Origin: Calliopsis andreniformis
Taxonomy: Eukaryota > Arthropoda > Insecta > Hymenoptera > Andrenidae
Assembly (NCBI RefSeq): GCF_051401765.1
Contig: NW_027480567.1
Coordinates: forward strand, 806,001 to 870,000
Direction: 5' to 3'
DNA length: 64,000 bases
Part shown: positions 38,078 to 53,200 of the stretch, one piece after another
Layout: each line of letters starts with the position of its first letter
How positions within the stretch are numbered: the first letter of the stretch is position 1
Program-made: the position numbers and the translations under genes
Notes under the pieces: model-generated
Seen by the model: the letters and a program-made list of their open reading frames with translations, nothing else
Database searches by the model: none
Told to the model about the DNA's origin: nothing

Positions 38078-41000
38078 ATTGAGGTTTCAGGATTGAGGAT
38101 TCAGAATTGAGGTTTGAGGGCTGAGGATTGAGGATTGAAGATTGAGTATTGTGGATTGAAGATTGAGGATTGAGGATTGAGGATTGAGGATTGAGCATGA
38201 GTGCTGAGGGTTGAGGGTTGAGGTTTGAGGACTGAGGACTGAGGATTGAGGGTTGAGGATTGAGGATTGAAGATTGAGTATTGGGTATTGAGGATTGAAG
38301 AATGAGGATTGAAGATTGAGGATTGAGGATTGAGAATTGAGGATTGAAGAATGAGGACTGAGGATTGAGTATTGAGGATTGAGTATTGAAGATTGAGTGT
38401 TGAGGATTGAAGTGAGAGGATTGGGAATTCAGGATTGAGAATTGAGGATTCAGGATTGAGGATTGAAGATTGAGGATTCGGTATTGAGGATTGAAGAATG
38501 AGGATTGAGGATTCAGGATTGAGGATTGAGGATTGCAGATTGAGTATTGAGGATTGAAGATTGAGGATTGAGGATTGAGCATTGAGGATTGAGGATTGAG
38601 GATTGAAGATTGAGCATTGAGGATTGAAGATTGAGGATTGAGGTTTGGGGACTGAGGGTTGAGGATTGAGGTTTGAGGACTGAGGACTGAGGATTGAGGA
38701 TAGAGAATTGAGGATTGAGGATTGAGGATTGAAGATTGAGGATTGAGGATTGAGAATTGAGGATTGAGGACTGAGGACTGAGGATTGAGGATTGAGAACT
38801 GAGGATTGAGGACTGAGGATTGAAGATTGAGTATTGGGTATTGACGATTGAAGAATGAGGATGGAAGGTTGAGGATTGGGGATTGAGAGTTGAGGATTGA
38901 GGGTTGAGGATTGTAGATTGAGGATTGGGTATTGAGGATTGAAGAATGAGGATTGAGGATTGAGGATTGAGGATTGAGGATTGAATATTGAGTATTGAGG
39001 ATTGACGATTGACGATTGAGTATTGAGGATTGAGAATTGAGGATTGAATATTGAGGACTGAGTGTTGAGGGTTGAGTGATGAGAATTGATGTTTGTGGAT
39101 AGAGGTTTGAAGATTGCAGATTGAGTATTGAGTATTGGAAACTGTGAATTGAGGATATTCTATTGAGGATTGAGGATTGGCAACTGATTGTTGAGGACTG
39201 GTGGCCGAAGGTTGAGGTTTCAGGATTGAGGATTCAGAATTGAGGTTTGAGGGCTGAGGATTGAGGATTGAAGATTGAGTATTGTGGATTGAAGATTGAG
39301 GATTGAGGATTGAGGATTGAGGATTGAGGATGAGTGCTGAGGGCTGAGGATTGAGGTTTGAGGACTGAGGACTGAGGATTGAGGGTTGAGGATTGAAGAT
39401 TGAGGATTGGGTATTGAGGATTGAAGAATGAGGATTGAGGATTGTGGTCTGAGGACGAGGACGAGGACTAAGAGTTGAGTATTGATGTTTGAGGTCTGAG
39501 GACCGAGGATTGAGGATTGAGAATTGAGGATTGAGTATTGAGGATTGAAGATTGAGGATTGGGTATTGAGAATTGAAGAATGAGGATTGAGGATTGAGGA
39601 TTGAGGGTTGAGGAATGAAGATTGAGGATTGAGGATTGAGGATTGAGGATTGAAGATTGAGTATTGAGGATTGAAGATTGAGGATTGAGGATTGAGGATT
39701 GAGGATTGAGTATTGAAGATTGAGTATAGGGGACTGAGTGTTGAGGGTTGAGTGATGAGAATTGATGTTTGTGGATAGAGACTTGAAGATTGCAGATTGA
39801 GTATTGCGTATTGAAAACTCTGAACTGAGGATATTCTATTGAGGATTGAGGATTGACAACTGATTGTTGTGGACTGAGGGCCGAAGAATTAAGATTCAGG
39901 ATTGAGATTTGAGGACTGAGTATTGAGGTTTGAGGATTGAGGATTGAGTATTGAGGATTGAAGATTGAGGATTGAGGATAGAGAATTGAGGATTGAGTAT
40001 TGAGGATTGAAGATTGAGGATTGAGGATTGAGGATTGAAGATTGAGTATTGAGGATTGAAGGTTGAGGATTCAGGATTGAGGATTCAGAATTGAGGTTTG
40101 ATGACTGAGGATTGAGGATTGAAGATTGAGTATTGAGGGTTGAGGTTTGAGGATTGAAGATTGAGTATTGAGGGTTGAGGATTGAGGATGAGGGCTGAGG
40201 GCTGAGGGTTGTGGATTGAGGTTTGAGGACTGATGACTGAGGATTGAGGATTGAGAATTGAGAATTGAGGATTGAGGATTGAATATTGAGTATTCGGTAT
40301 TGAGGATTGAAGACTGAGTATTGAGGATTGATTATTGAGGATTGAAGATTGAGGATTGAGGTTTGGGGACTGAGGATTGAGGATTGAGGATCGAGGATTG
40401 AGGATTAAGGATTGAGGTTTGAGTATTGAGGATTGAACATTGAGGATTGGGTATCGCGGATTGAAGTATGAGTATTGGGAATTCAGGATTGAGAATTAGG
40501 GATTCAGGATTGAGGACTGAAGATTGAGGATTCGGTATTGAGGATTGAAGAATGAGGATTGAGGATTCAGGATTGAGGATTGAGGATTGCAGATTGAGTA
40601 TTGAGGATTGACGATTGAGGTTTGAGGATTGAGCATTGAGGATTGAGTGTTGAGGATTGAGGATTGAGTATTGAGGATTGAAGATTGAGGATTGTGGATT
40701 GAGGATTGAGGATTGAGTATTGAAGATTGAGGATTGGGTATTGAGGACCGAAGGTTGAGGATTCAGGATTGAGGATTGAGAATTGAGGTTTGATGACTGA
40801 GGATTGAGGACTGAAGATTGAGTATTGAGGGTTGAGGATTGAGGACTGAGTATTGAGGTTTGAGGATTGAGGATTGAGGATTGAGGATTGAAGATTGAGG
40901 ATTGGGTATTGAGCATTGAACATTGAGGATTGAGGGATGAGGATTGAGGATCGCGGATTGAGGATTGAGGATTGAATATTGATGATTGAAGATTGAGGAT

Positions 41001-44000
41001 TGACGGTTGCGGATTGAGGACGAGGACTGAGGGTTGAGTATTGATGTTTGAAGTATGAGGATTGGGAATTCAGGATTGAGAATTGAGGATTCAGGATTGA
41101 GGATTGAAGATTGAGGATTCGGTATTGAGGATTGAAAAATGAGGATTGAGGATTCAGGATTGAGGATTGAGGATTGCAGATTGAGTATTGAGGTTTGAAG
41201 ATTGAGGGTTGAGGATTGAGTATTGAGGATTGAAGATTGAGGATTGAGGATTGAGCATTGAGGATTGAGGATTGAGGATTGAAGATAGAGTATTGAGGAT
41301 TGAAGATTGAGGATTGTGGATTGAGGATTGAGGATTGAGGATTGAAGATTGAGGATTGGGTATTGAGGACTGAAGGTTGAGGATTCAGGATTGAGGATTC
41401 AGAATTGAGGTTTGATGACTGAGGATTGAGGATTGAAGATTGAGTATTGAGGGTTGAGGGTTGAGGATTGAAGATTGAGGATTGAGGGTTGAGGATTGGG
41501 GACTGAGTGTTGAGGGTTGTGTGATGAGAATTGATGTTTGTGGTTAGAGATTTGAGGATTGCAGATTGAGTATTGCGTATTGAAAGCTCTGAACAGAGGA
41601 TATTCAATTGAGGATTGAGGATTCAGGATTGAGGTTTGAGGACTGAGGACTGAGGATTGAGGATTGAGGATTGAGGATTGAGAATTGAAGACTGAGGATT
41701 GGGTATCGCGGATTGAACATTGAGGATTGAGGATTGAGGATTGAGTATTGAGCATTGAGGACTGAAGATTGTATATTGATGATTGAAGATTGAGGATTGA
41801 GGATTGAGGGTTGTGGATTGAGGACGAGGACTGAGGGCTGAGTATTGATGTATGAGGTATGAGGATCGAGGATTGTGGATCGAGAGTTGGGGATTGAGGA
41901 TTGAGGATTGAAGATTGAGGATTGGGTATTGAGGATTGAAGAATGAGGATTGAAGATTGAGGATTGAGGACTCAGAATTGAGGATTGAGGATTGAGGATT
42001 GAAGATTGAGAATTGGGTATTGAGGATTGAAGAATGAGGATTGAGGATTGAGGATTGAGGATTGAGTATTGAAGATTGAGTATTGAGGATTGAAGTATGA
42101 GGATTGGGAATTCAGGATTGAGAATTGAGGATTCAGGATTGAGGATTGAATATTGAGGATTCGGTATTGAGGATTGAAGAATGAGGATTGAGGATTCAGG
42201 ATTGAGGATTGAGGATTGCAGATTGAGTATTGAGGATTGAAGATTGAGGTTTGAGGATTGAGCATTGAGGATTGAGGATTGAGGATTGAAGATTGAGTAT
42301 TGAAGATTGAAGATTGAGGATTGTGGATTGAGGATTGGGTATTGAGGATTGAAGAATGAGGATTGAGTATTGAGGATTGAGGATTGAGTATAGAAGATTG
42401 AGTATTGAGGATTGAAGTATGAGGATTGGGAATTCAGGATAGAGAATTGAGGATTCAGGATTGAGGATTGAAGATTGAGGATTCGGTATTGAGGATTGAA
42501 GAATGAGGATTGAGGATTCAGGATTGAGGATTGAGGATTGCAGATTGAGTATTGAGGATTGAAGATTGAGGTTTGAGGATTGCGCATTGAGGATTGAGGA
42601 TTGAAGACTGACGATTGAGGATTGTGGATTGAGGATTGAGGATTGAGGATTGAGGATTGAGGTTTGATGACTGAGGATTGAGGATTGAAGATTGAGTATT
42701 GAGGGTTGAGGATTGAGGATTGAAGATTGAGGATTGGGTATTGAGGATTGAAGAATGAGGATTGAGGATTGAGGATTGAGGATTGAGGATTGAGGATTGA
42801 ATATTGAGTATTGAGGATTGACGATTGACGATTGAGGATTGAGGATTCAGAATTGAGGATTGAATATCGAGGACTGAGTGTTGAGGGTTGAGTGATGAGA
42901 ATCGATGTTTGTGGATAGAGGTGTGAAGATTGCAGATTGAGTATTCAGTATTGAAAACTGTGAATTGAGGATATTCTATTGAGGATTGAGGATTGACAAC
43001 TGATTGTTGAGGACTGAGGACCGAAGATTGAGGATTCAGGATTGAGGATTCAGAATTGAGGTTTGAGGACTGAGGATTGAGGATTGAAGATTGAGGATTG
43101 AGGATTGATGATTGAGGATTGAGGATTGAGGATTGAGGATTAAGGATTGAGGATGAGTGCTGAGGGTTGAGGATTGAGGTTTGAGGACTGAGGTCTGAGG
43201 ATTGAGGATTGAGAATTGAGGATTGAGGATTGAGGATTGGAGATTGAGGATTGGGTATTGAGGATTGAAGAATGAGGATTGAGGATTGAGGATTGAGGAT
43301 TGAGGATTGAGGATTGAGGATTGAGGTTTGAGGATTGAGGATTGAGTATTGAGGATTGAAGATTGAGTATTGAGGATTGAAGATTGAGGATTGAGGATTG
43401 AGGATTGAGGATTGAGGTTTGACGATTGAGGATTGAAGATTGAGGATTGGGGATTGAGGATTGACGATTGAGGATTGAGGATTGAGGATTGAGGATTGAG
43501 GATTGAGGGTGAGGACTGAGGGTTGAGGATTGAGGTTTGAGGAACGAGGATTGAGGATTGAGGATGGAGGACTTAGGATTGAGGTTTGAGGAACGAGGAT
43601 TGAGGATTGAGGATGGAGGACTGAGGATTGACGATTGAGTATTGAAGATTGAGGGTTGATTACTGAGGATTGAGGATTGAGGATTGAGGATTGAGGATTG
43701 AGGATTGAGGATTGAGGATTGAGGATGAGTGCTGAGGGTTGAGGATTGAGGTTTGAGGACTGAGGACTGAGGATTGAGGGTTGAGAATTGAGGATTGGAG
43801 ATTGAGGATTGGGTATTGAGGATTGAAGAATGAGGATTGAGGATTGAGGATTGAGGATTGAGGATTGAAGATTGAGTATTGAGGATTGAAGACTGACGAT
43901 TGAGGATTGAGGATTGGGTTTTGAGGATTGAGGATTGAAGATTGAGTATTGAGGATTGAAGATTGATGATTGAGGTTTGGGGACTGAGCATTGAGGATTG

Positions 44001-45596
44001 AGGATTGAGGATTGAGGATTGAGGATTGAGGATTGAGGATTGAGGATTGAGGATTGAGGATTGAGTATTGAGGATTGAGGATTGAAGATTGAGGATTGGG
44101 GACTGCGCGTTGAGGGTTGAGTGATGAGAATTGATGTGTGTGGATAGAGATCTGAAGGTTGCAGATTGAGTATTGCGTATTGAAAACTCATAACAGAGGA
44201 TATTCAATTGAGGATTGAGGATTGACAATTGATTGTTGAGGACTGAGAGCCGAAGATTGAGGATTCAGGATTGAGGATTCAGGATTGAGGTTTGAGGACT
44301 GAGGATTGAGGATCGAGGATTGAGGATTGAGGATTCAGGATTGAAGATTGGGGATTGGGAATTGAGGATTGAACGTTGAGGATTGAGGGATGAGTATTGA
44401 GGATTGCAGATTGAGTATTGAGGATTGAAGAGTGAGGATTGAGGATTGAGGATTGTGGATTGAGGATTGAAGGTTGAGTATTGAGGATTGAAGACTGACG
44501 ATTGAGGATTGAGGATTGAGGATTGAGGACTGAGGGTTGAGGATTGAAGATTGAGGATTGGGTATTGAGGATTTAAGAATGAGGATTGAGGATTGAGGAT
44601 TGAGGATTGAGGATTGAATATTGAGTATTGAGGATTGACGATTGACGATTGAGAATTGAGGATTGAGAATTGAGGATTGAATATTGAGGACTGAGTGTTG
44701 AGGGTTGAGTGATGAGAATTGATGTTTGTGGATAGAGGTTTGAAGATTGCAGATTGAGTATTGAGTATTGGAAACTGTGAATTGAGGATATTCTATTGAG
44801 GATTGAGGATTGGCAACTGATTGTTGAGGACTGGTGGCCGAAGGTTGAGGTTTCAGGATTGAGGATTCAGAATTGAGGTTTGAGGGCTGAGGATTGAGGA
44901 TTGAAGATTGAGTATTGTGGATTGAAGATTGAGGATTGAGGATTGAGGGTTGAGGATTGAGGATGAGTGCTGAGTGTTGAGGATTGAGGTTTGAGGACTG
45001 AGGACTGAGGATTGAGGGTTGAGAATTGAGGATTGGAGATTGAGGATTGGGTATTGAGGATTGAAGAATGAGGATTGAGGATTGAGGATTGAGGATTGAG
45101 GATTGAAGATTGAGTATTGAGGATTGAAGACTGACGATTGAGGATTGAGGATTGAGGATTGGGTTTTGAGGATTGAGGATTGAAGATTGAGTATTGGGGA
45201 TTGAAGATTGATGATTGAGGTTTGGGGACTGAGCATTGAGGATTGAGGATTGAGGATTGAGGATTGAGGATTGAGGATTGAGTATTGAGGATTGAACGTT
45301 GAGGATTGGGTATCGCGGATTGAACATTGAGGATTGAGAGTTGAGGATTGGGTATTGAGGATTGAAGAATGAGGATTGAGGATTGAGGATTGAGGATTGA
45401 GGAATGAAGATTGAGGATTGAGGATTGAGGATCGAGGATTGAAGATTGGGTATTGAGGATTGAAGATTGAGGATTGAGGTTTGGGGACTGAGGATCGAGG
45501 ACTGAGGATTGAGGATTGAGGATTGAGGATTGAGGATTGAGTATTGAGGATTGAGGATTGAAGATTGAGGATTGGGGACTGAGCGTTGAGGGTTGA

Positions 45597-45731
45597 GTGA
45601 TGAGAATTGATGTTTGTGGATAGAGATCTGAAGGTTGCAGATTGAGTATTGCGTATTGAAAACTCATAACAGAGGATATTCAATTGAGGATTGAGGATTG
45701 ACAATTGATTGTTGAGGACTGAGGGCCGAAG
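45597..45731 (+). repeat. 135-bp conserved module, subtype c (reference copy)
   Basis: Marked by ACTCATAACAGAGG (or AGAAG) and GATATTCAATTG, followed by GACAATTGATTGTTG. Starts: 44,121; 45,597; 48,542; 52,354 (4 copies). All lie in 44-53 kb, consistent with local amplification. Confidence 0.82.
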
Positions 45732-46474
45732 ATTGAGGATTCAGGATTGAGGATTCAGGATTGAGGTTTGAGGACTGAGGATTGAGGATCGAGGATCGAG
45801 GATTGAGGATTGAGGATTGAATATTGAAGATTGGGGATTGGGTATTGAGGATTGAACATTGAGGATTGAGGGATGAGGATTGAGGATTGCAGATTGAGTA
45901 TTGAGGATTGAAGATTGAGGATTCAGGATTGAGGATTGAGGATTGAGGATTGAGGATTGAGGATTGAAGACCGAGTATTGAGGATTGAAGGTTGAGGATT
46001 GGGGATTGAGGATTGAAGATTGAGGATTCAGTATTGAGGATTCAGAATCGAGGTTTGAGGACTGAGCATTGAGCATTGAAGACTGAGTATTGAGGATTGA
46101 GAATTGAGGATTGAGGATTGAAGATTGAGTATTGGGGGTTGAAGGTTGAGGATTGAGGATTGAGGACTGAGGATTGACGATGTGTGCTGAGGGTTGAGGA
46201 TTGAGGTTTGAGGACTGAGGACTGAGGATTGAGGATTGAGAATTGAGGATTGAGGATTGATGATTGAAGGTTGAGTATTGGGTATTGAGGACTGAAGAAT
46301 GAGGATTGAAGATTGAAGATTGAGGATTGAGAATTAAGGATTGAGTACTGAGGACTGAGGAATGAGGATTGAGAACTGAGGTTTGAGGATTGAGGATTGA
46401 AGATTGAGTATTGGGTATTGACGATTGAAGAATGAGGATTGAAGATTGAGGATTGGGGATTGAGAGTTGAGGAT

Positions 46475-49400
46475 TGAGGATTGAGAATTGAAGATTGAGG
46501 ATTGGGTATTGAGGATTGAAGAATGAGGATTGAGGATTGAGGATTGGGGATTGAGGATTGAACATTGAGGATTCAGTATTGAGGATTCAGAATCGAGGTT
46601 TGAGGACTGAGCATTGAGCATTGAAGACTGAGTATTGAGGATTGAGGATTGAAGATTGAGGATTGGGGACTGAGTGTTGAGGGTTGAGTGATGAGAATTG
46701 ATGTTTGTGGATAGAGATTTGAGGATTGCAGATTGAGTATAGCGTATTGAAAGCTCTGAACAGAGGATATTCAATTGAGGATTGAGGATTCAGGATTGAG
46801 GTTTGAGGACTGAGGACTGAGGATTGAGGATTGAGGATTGAAGAGTGAGGATTGAAGATTGAGGATTGGGTATTGTGGATTGAAGAATGAGGATTGAGGA
46901 TTGAGGATTGAGGATTGAAGAGTGAGGAATGAGGATTGAGGATTGAGGATTGAGGATTGAAGATTGAGTATTGAGGATTGAAGGCTGACGATTGAGGATT
47001 GAGGATTGAGTATCGAGGATTGAGGACTGAAGATTGTATATTGATGATTGAAGATTTAGGATTGAGGATTGAGGGTTGTGGATTGAAGTTTGAGGTCTGA
47101 GGACTGAGGATTGAGGATTGAGAATTGAGGATTGAGGATTGAGGATTGAAGATTGAGGATTGGGTATTGAGGATTGAAGAGTGAGGATTGAGGATTGAGG
47201 ATTGAGGATTGAGGATTGAGGACTGAAGGTTGAGTATTGAGGATTCAAGACTGACGATTGAGGATTGAGGATTGAGGATTGAGGATTGAGGATTGAGGAT
47301 TGAGGATTGAGGATTGAGGTTTGATGACTGTGGATTGAGGATTGAAGATTGAGTATTGAGGGTTGAGGATTGAGGATCGAAGATTGAGGATTGAGGATTG
47401 AGGATTGAAGATTGAGTACTGGGTATTGAGGATTGAAGAATGAGTATTGAAGATTGAGGATTGAGGATTGAGAATTGAGGATTGAGGACTGAGGACTGAG
47501 GATTGAGGATTGAGAACTGAGGGTTGAGGACTAAGGATAGAAGATTGAGTATTGGGTATTGACGATTGAAGAATGAGGATTGAAGATTGAGGATTGGGGA
47601 TTGAGAGTTGAGGATTGAGGATTGAGGATTGGAGACTGACGATTGAGGATTGAGGATTGAGGATTGGGTATTGAGGATTGAGGATTGAAGATTGAGTATT
47701 GAGGATTGAATATTGATGATTGAGGTTTGGGGACTGAGGATTGAGGATTGAGGATTGAGGATTGAGGATTGAGGATTGAGGATTAAGAATTGAGGGTTGA
47801 ACATCGAGGATTGGGTATCGCGGATTGAACATTGAGGATTGAGGATCGAGGATTCAGTATTGAGGATTGAAGATTGAGTATTGAGGATTGAAGACTGACG
47901 ATTGAGGATTGAGGATTGAGGATTGGGTATTGAGGATTGAGGATTGAAGATTGAGTATTGAGGATTGAATATTGATGATTGAGGTTTGGGGACTGAGGAT
48001 TGAGGATTGAGGATTGAGGATTGAGGATTGAGGATTGAGGATTGAGTATTGAGGGTTGAACATTGAGGATTGGGTATCGCGGATTGAACATAGAGGATTG
48101 AGGATTGAGGATTGAGTATCGAGGATTGAGGACTGAAGATTGTATATTGATGATTGAAGATTGAGGATTGAGGATTGAGGGTTGTGGATTGAGGACGAGG
48201 ACTGAGGGTTGAGTATTGATGTTTGAGGTCTGAGGACCGAGGATTGAGGATTGAGAATTGAGGATTGAGTATTGAGGATTGAAGATTGAGGATTGGGTAT
48301 TGAGGATTGAAGAATGAGGATTGAGGATTGAGGATTGAGGATTGAGGAATGAAGATTGAGGATTGAGGATTGAGGATCGAGGATTGAAGATTGGGTATTG
48401 AGGATTGAAGATTGAGGATTGAGGTTTGGGGTCTGAGGATCGAGGACTGAGGATTGAGGATTGAGGATTGAGGATTGAGGATTGAGTATTGAGGATTGAG
48501 GATTGAAGATTGAGGATTGGGGACTGAGCGTTGAGGGTTGAGTGATGAGAATTGATGTTTGTGGATAGAGATCTGAAGGTTGCAGATTGAGTATTGCGTA
48601 TTGAAAACTCATAACAGAAGATATTCAATTGAGGATTGAGGATTGACAATTGATTGTTGAGGACTGAGGGCCGAAGATTGAGGATTCAGGATTGAGGATT
48701 CAGGATTGAGGTTTGAGGACTGAGGATTGAGGATCGAGTATCGAGGATTGAGGATTGAGGATTGAATATTGAAGATTGGGGATTGGGTATTGAGGATTGA
48801 ACATTGAGGATTGAGGGATGAGGATTGAGGATTGCAGATTGAGTATTGAGGATTGAAGATTGAGGATTCAGGATTGAGGATTGAGGATTGAGGATTGAAG
48901 ACCGAGTATTGAGGATTGAAGGTTGAGGATTGGGGATTGAGGATTGAAGATTGAGGATTCAGTATTGAGGATTCAGAATCGAGGTTTGAGGACTGAGCAT
49001 TGAGCATTGAAGACTGAGTATTGAGGATTGAGAATTGAGGATTGACGATTGAAGATTGAGTATTGGGGATTGAAGGTTGAGGATTGAGGATTGAGGACTG
49101 AGGATTGACGATGTGTGCTGAGGGTTGAGGATTGAGGTTTGAGGACTGAGGACTGAGGATTGAGGATTGAGAATTGAGGATTGAGGATTGATGATTGAAG
49201 GTTGAGTATTGGGTATTGAGGTCTGAAGAATGAGGATTGAAGATTGAAGATTGAGGATTGAGAATTAAGGATTGAGTACTGAGGACTGAGGAATGAGGAT
49301 TGAGAACTGAGGTTTGAGGACTGAGGATTGAAGATTGAGTATTGGGTATTGACGATTGAAGAATGAGGATTGAAGATTGAGGATTGGGGATTGAGAGTTG

Positions 49401-50286
49401 AGGATTGAGGATTGAGAATTGAAGATTGAGGATTGGGTATTGAGGATTGAAGAATGAGGATTGAGGATTGAGGATTGGGGATTGAGGATTGAATAATGAG
49501 TATTGAGAATTGACGATTGACGATTGAGGATTGAGGATTGAGAATTGAGGTTTGAATATTGAGGACTGAGTGTTGAGGGTTGAGTGATGAGAATTGATGT
49601 TTGTGGATAGAGGTTTGAAGATTGCAGATTGAGTATTGAGTATTGAAAACTGTGAATTGAGGATATTCTATTGAGGATTGAGGATTGACAACTGATTGTT
49701 GAGGACTGGTGGCCGAAGACTGAGGTTTCAGGATTGAGGATTCAGAATTGAGGTTTGAGGGCTGAGGATTGAGGATTGAAGATTGAGTATTGTGGATTGA
49801 AGATTGAGTTTTGAGGATTGAGGATTGAAGATTGAGGATGAGTGCTGAGGGTTGAGGATTGAGGTTTGAGGACTGAGGACTGAGGATTGAGGGTTGAGGA
49901 TTGAGGATTGAAGATTGAGTATGAGGTATTGAGGATTGAAGAATGAGGATTGAGGATTGAGGATTGAGGATTGAGAATTGAGGATTGAAGAATGAGGATT
50001 GAGGATTGAGGATTGAGGATTGAGTATTGAAGATTGAGTATTGAGGATTGAAGTATGAGGATTGGGAATTCAGGATTGAGAATTGAGGATTCAGGATTGA
50101 GGATTGAATATTGAGGATTCGGTATTGAGGATTGAAGAATGAGGATTGAGGATTCAGGATTGAGGATTGAGGATTGCACATTGAGTATTGAGGATTGAAG
50201 ATTGGGGATTGAGGATTGAGCATTGAGGATTGAGGATTGAGGATTGAAGATAGAGTATTGAGGATTGAAGATTGAGGATTGTGGAT
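46475..50286 (+). repeat. 3.8-kb tandem duplication, copy A (3,812 bp)
   Basis: Offset to copy B is 3,812 bp over most of the length (for example, modules at 46,688/50,500 and 48,542/52,354). It becomes 3,700 bp after a 112-bp block near 48.9 kb that copy B lacks. The end of copy A coincides with the start of copy B, so this is a direct tandem event. Part of it also resembles 45.5-46.5 kb at an offset of about 2.93-2.95 kb. Confidence 0.84.
46688..46780 (+). repeat. Conserved module, short subtype d (reference copy)
   Basis: It reads AAAGCTCTGAACAGAGG and GATATTCAATTG, then goes straight to plain heptamers, lacking the GACAACTGATTGTTG to GGCCGAAG end. Starts: 41,521; 46,688; 50,500; 55,199 (4 copies). 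Confidence 0.82.
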
Positions 50287-53200
50287 TGAGGATTGAGAAT
50301 TGAAGATTGAGGATTGGGTATTGAGGATTGAAGAATGAGGATTGAGGATTGAGGATTGGGGATTGAGGATTGAACATTGAGGATTCAGTATTGAGGATTC
50401 AGAATCGAGGTTTGAGGACTGAGCATTGAGCATTGAAGACTGAGTATTGAGGATTGAGGATTGAAGATTGAGGATTGGGGACTGAGTGTTGAGGGTTGAG
50501 TGATGAGAATTGATGTTTGTGGATAGAGATTTGAGGATTGCAGATTGAGTATTGCGTATTGAAAGCTCTGAACAGAGGATATTCAATTGAGGATTGAGGA
50601 TTCAGGATTGAGGTTTGAGGACTGAGGACTGAGGATTGAGGATTGAGGATTGAAGAGTGAGGATTGAAGATTGAGGATTGGGTATTGTGGATTGAAGAAT
50701 GAGGATTGAGGATTGAGGATTGAGGATTGAAGAGTGAGGAATGAGGATTGAGGATTGAGGATTGAGGATTGAGGATTGAAGATTGAGTATTGAGGATTGA
50801 AGGCTGACGATTGAGGATTGAGGATTGAGTATCGAGGATTGAGGACTGAAGATTGTATATTGATGATTGAAGATTTAGGATTGAGGATTGAGGGTTGTGG
50901 ATTGAAGTTTGAGGTCAGAGGACTGAGGATTGAGGATTGAGAATTGAGGATTGAGGATTGAGGATTGAAGATTGAGGATTGGGTATTGAGGATTGAAGAG
51001 TGAGGATTGAGGATTGAGGATTGAGGATTGAGGATTGAGGACTGAAGGTTGAGTATTGAGGATTCAAGACTGACGATTGAGGATTGAGGATTGAGGATTG
51101 AGGATTGAGGATTGAGGATTGAGGATTGAGGTTTGATGACTGTGGATTGAGGATTGAAGATTGAGTATTGAGGGTTGAGGATTGAGGATCGAAGATTGAG
51201 GATTGAGGATTGAGGATTGAAGATTGAGTACTGGGTATTGAGGATTGAAGAATGAGTATTGAAGATTGAGGATTGAGGATTGAGAATTGAGGATTGAGGA
51301 CTGAGGACTGAGGATTGAGGATTGAGGACTGAGGGTTGAGGACTAAGGATAGAAGATTGAGTATTGGGTATTGACGATTGAAGAATGAGGATTGAAGATT
51401 GAGGATTGGGGATTGAGAGTTGAGGATTGAGGATTGAGGATTGAAGACTGACGATTGAGGATTGAGGATTGAGGATTGGGTATTGAGGATTGAGTATTGA
51501 AGATTGAGTATTGAGGATTGAATATTGATGATTGAGGTTTGGGGACTGAGGATTGAGGATTGAGGATTGAGGATTGAGGATTGAGGATTGAGGATTGAGA
51601 ATTGAGGGTTGAACATTGAGGATTGGGTATCGCGGATTGAACATTGAGGATTGAGGATTGAGGATTCAGTATTGAGGATTGAAGATTGAGTATTGAGGAT
51701 TGAAGACTGACGATTGAGGATTGAGGATTGAGGATTGGGTATTGAGGATTGAGGATTGAAGATTGAGTATTGAGGATTGAATATTGATGATTGAGGTTTG
51801 GGGACTGAGGATTGAGGATTGAGGATTGAGGATTGAGGATTGAGGATTGAGGATTGAGTATTGAGGGTTGAACATTGAGGATTGGGTATCGCGGATTGAA
51901 CATAGAGGATTGAGGATTGAGGATTGAGTATTGAGGATTGAGGACTGAAGATTGTATATTGATGATTGAAGATTGAGGATTGAGGATTGAGGGTTGTGGA
52001 TTGAGGACGAGGACTGAGGGTTGAGTATTGATGTTTGAGGTCTGAGGACCGAGGATTGAGGATTGAGAATTGAGGATTGAGTATTGAGGATTGAAGATTG
52101 AGGATTGGGTATTGAGGATTGAAGAATGAGGATTGAGGATTGAGGATTGAGGATTGAGGAATGAAGATTGAGGATTGAGGATTGAGGATCGAGGATTGAA
52201 GATTGGGTATTGAGGATTGAAGATTGAGGATTGAGGTTTGGGGTCTGAGGATCGAGGACTGAGGATTGAGGATTGAGGATTGAGGATTGAGGATTGAGTA
52301 TTGAAGATTGAGGATTGAAGATTGAGGATTGGGGACTGAGCGTTGAGGGTTGAGTGATGAGAATTGATGTTTGTGGATAGAGATCTGAAGGTTGCAGATT
52401 GAGTATTGCGTATTGAAAACTCATAACAGAAGATATTCAATTGAGGATTGAGGATTGACAATTGATTGTTGAGGACTGAGGGCCGAAGATTGAGGATTCA
52501 GGATTGAGGATTCAGGATTGAGGTTTGAGGACTGAGGATTGAGGATCGAGGATCGAGGATTGAGGATTGAGGATTGAATATTGAAGATTGGGGATTGGGT
52601 ATTGAGGATTGAACATTGAGGATTGAGGGATGAGGATTGAGGATTGCAGATTGAGTATTGAGGATTGAAGATTGAGGATTCAGGATTGAGGACTGAGCAT
52701 TGAGCATTGAAGACTGAGTATTGAGGATTGAGAATTGAGGATTGACGATTGAAGATTGAGTATTGGGGATTGAAGGTTGAGGATTGAGGATTGAGGACTG
52801 AGGATTGACGATGTGTGCTGAGGGTTGAGGATTGAGGTTTGAGGACTGAGGACTGAGGATTGAGGATTGAGAATTGAGGATTGAGGATTGATGATTGAAG
52901 GTTGAGTATTGGGTATTGAGGTCTGAAGAATGAGGATTGAAGATTGAAGATTGAGGATTGAGAATTAAGGATTGAGTACTGAGGACTGAGGAATGAGGAT
53001 TGAGAACTGAGGTTTGAGGACTGAGGATTGAAGATTGAGTATTGGGTATTGACGATTGAAGAATGAGGATTGAAGATTGAGGATTGGGGATTGAGAGTTG
53101 AGGATTGAGGATTGAGAATTGAAGATTGAGGATTGGGTATTGAGGATTGAAGAATGAGGATTGAGGATTGAGGATTGGGGATTGAGGATTGAATATTGAG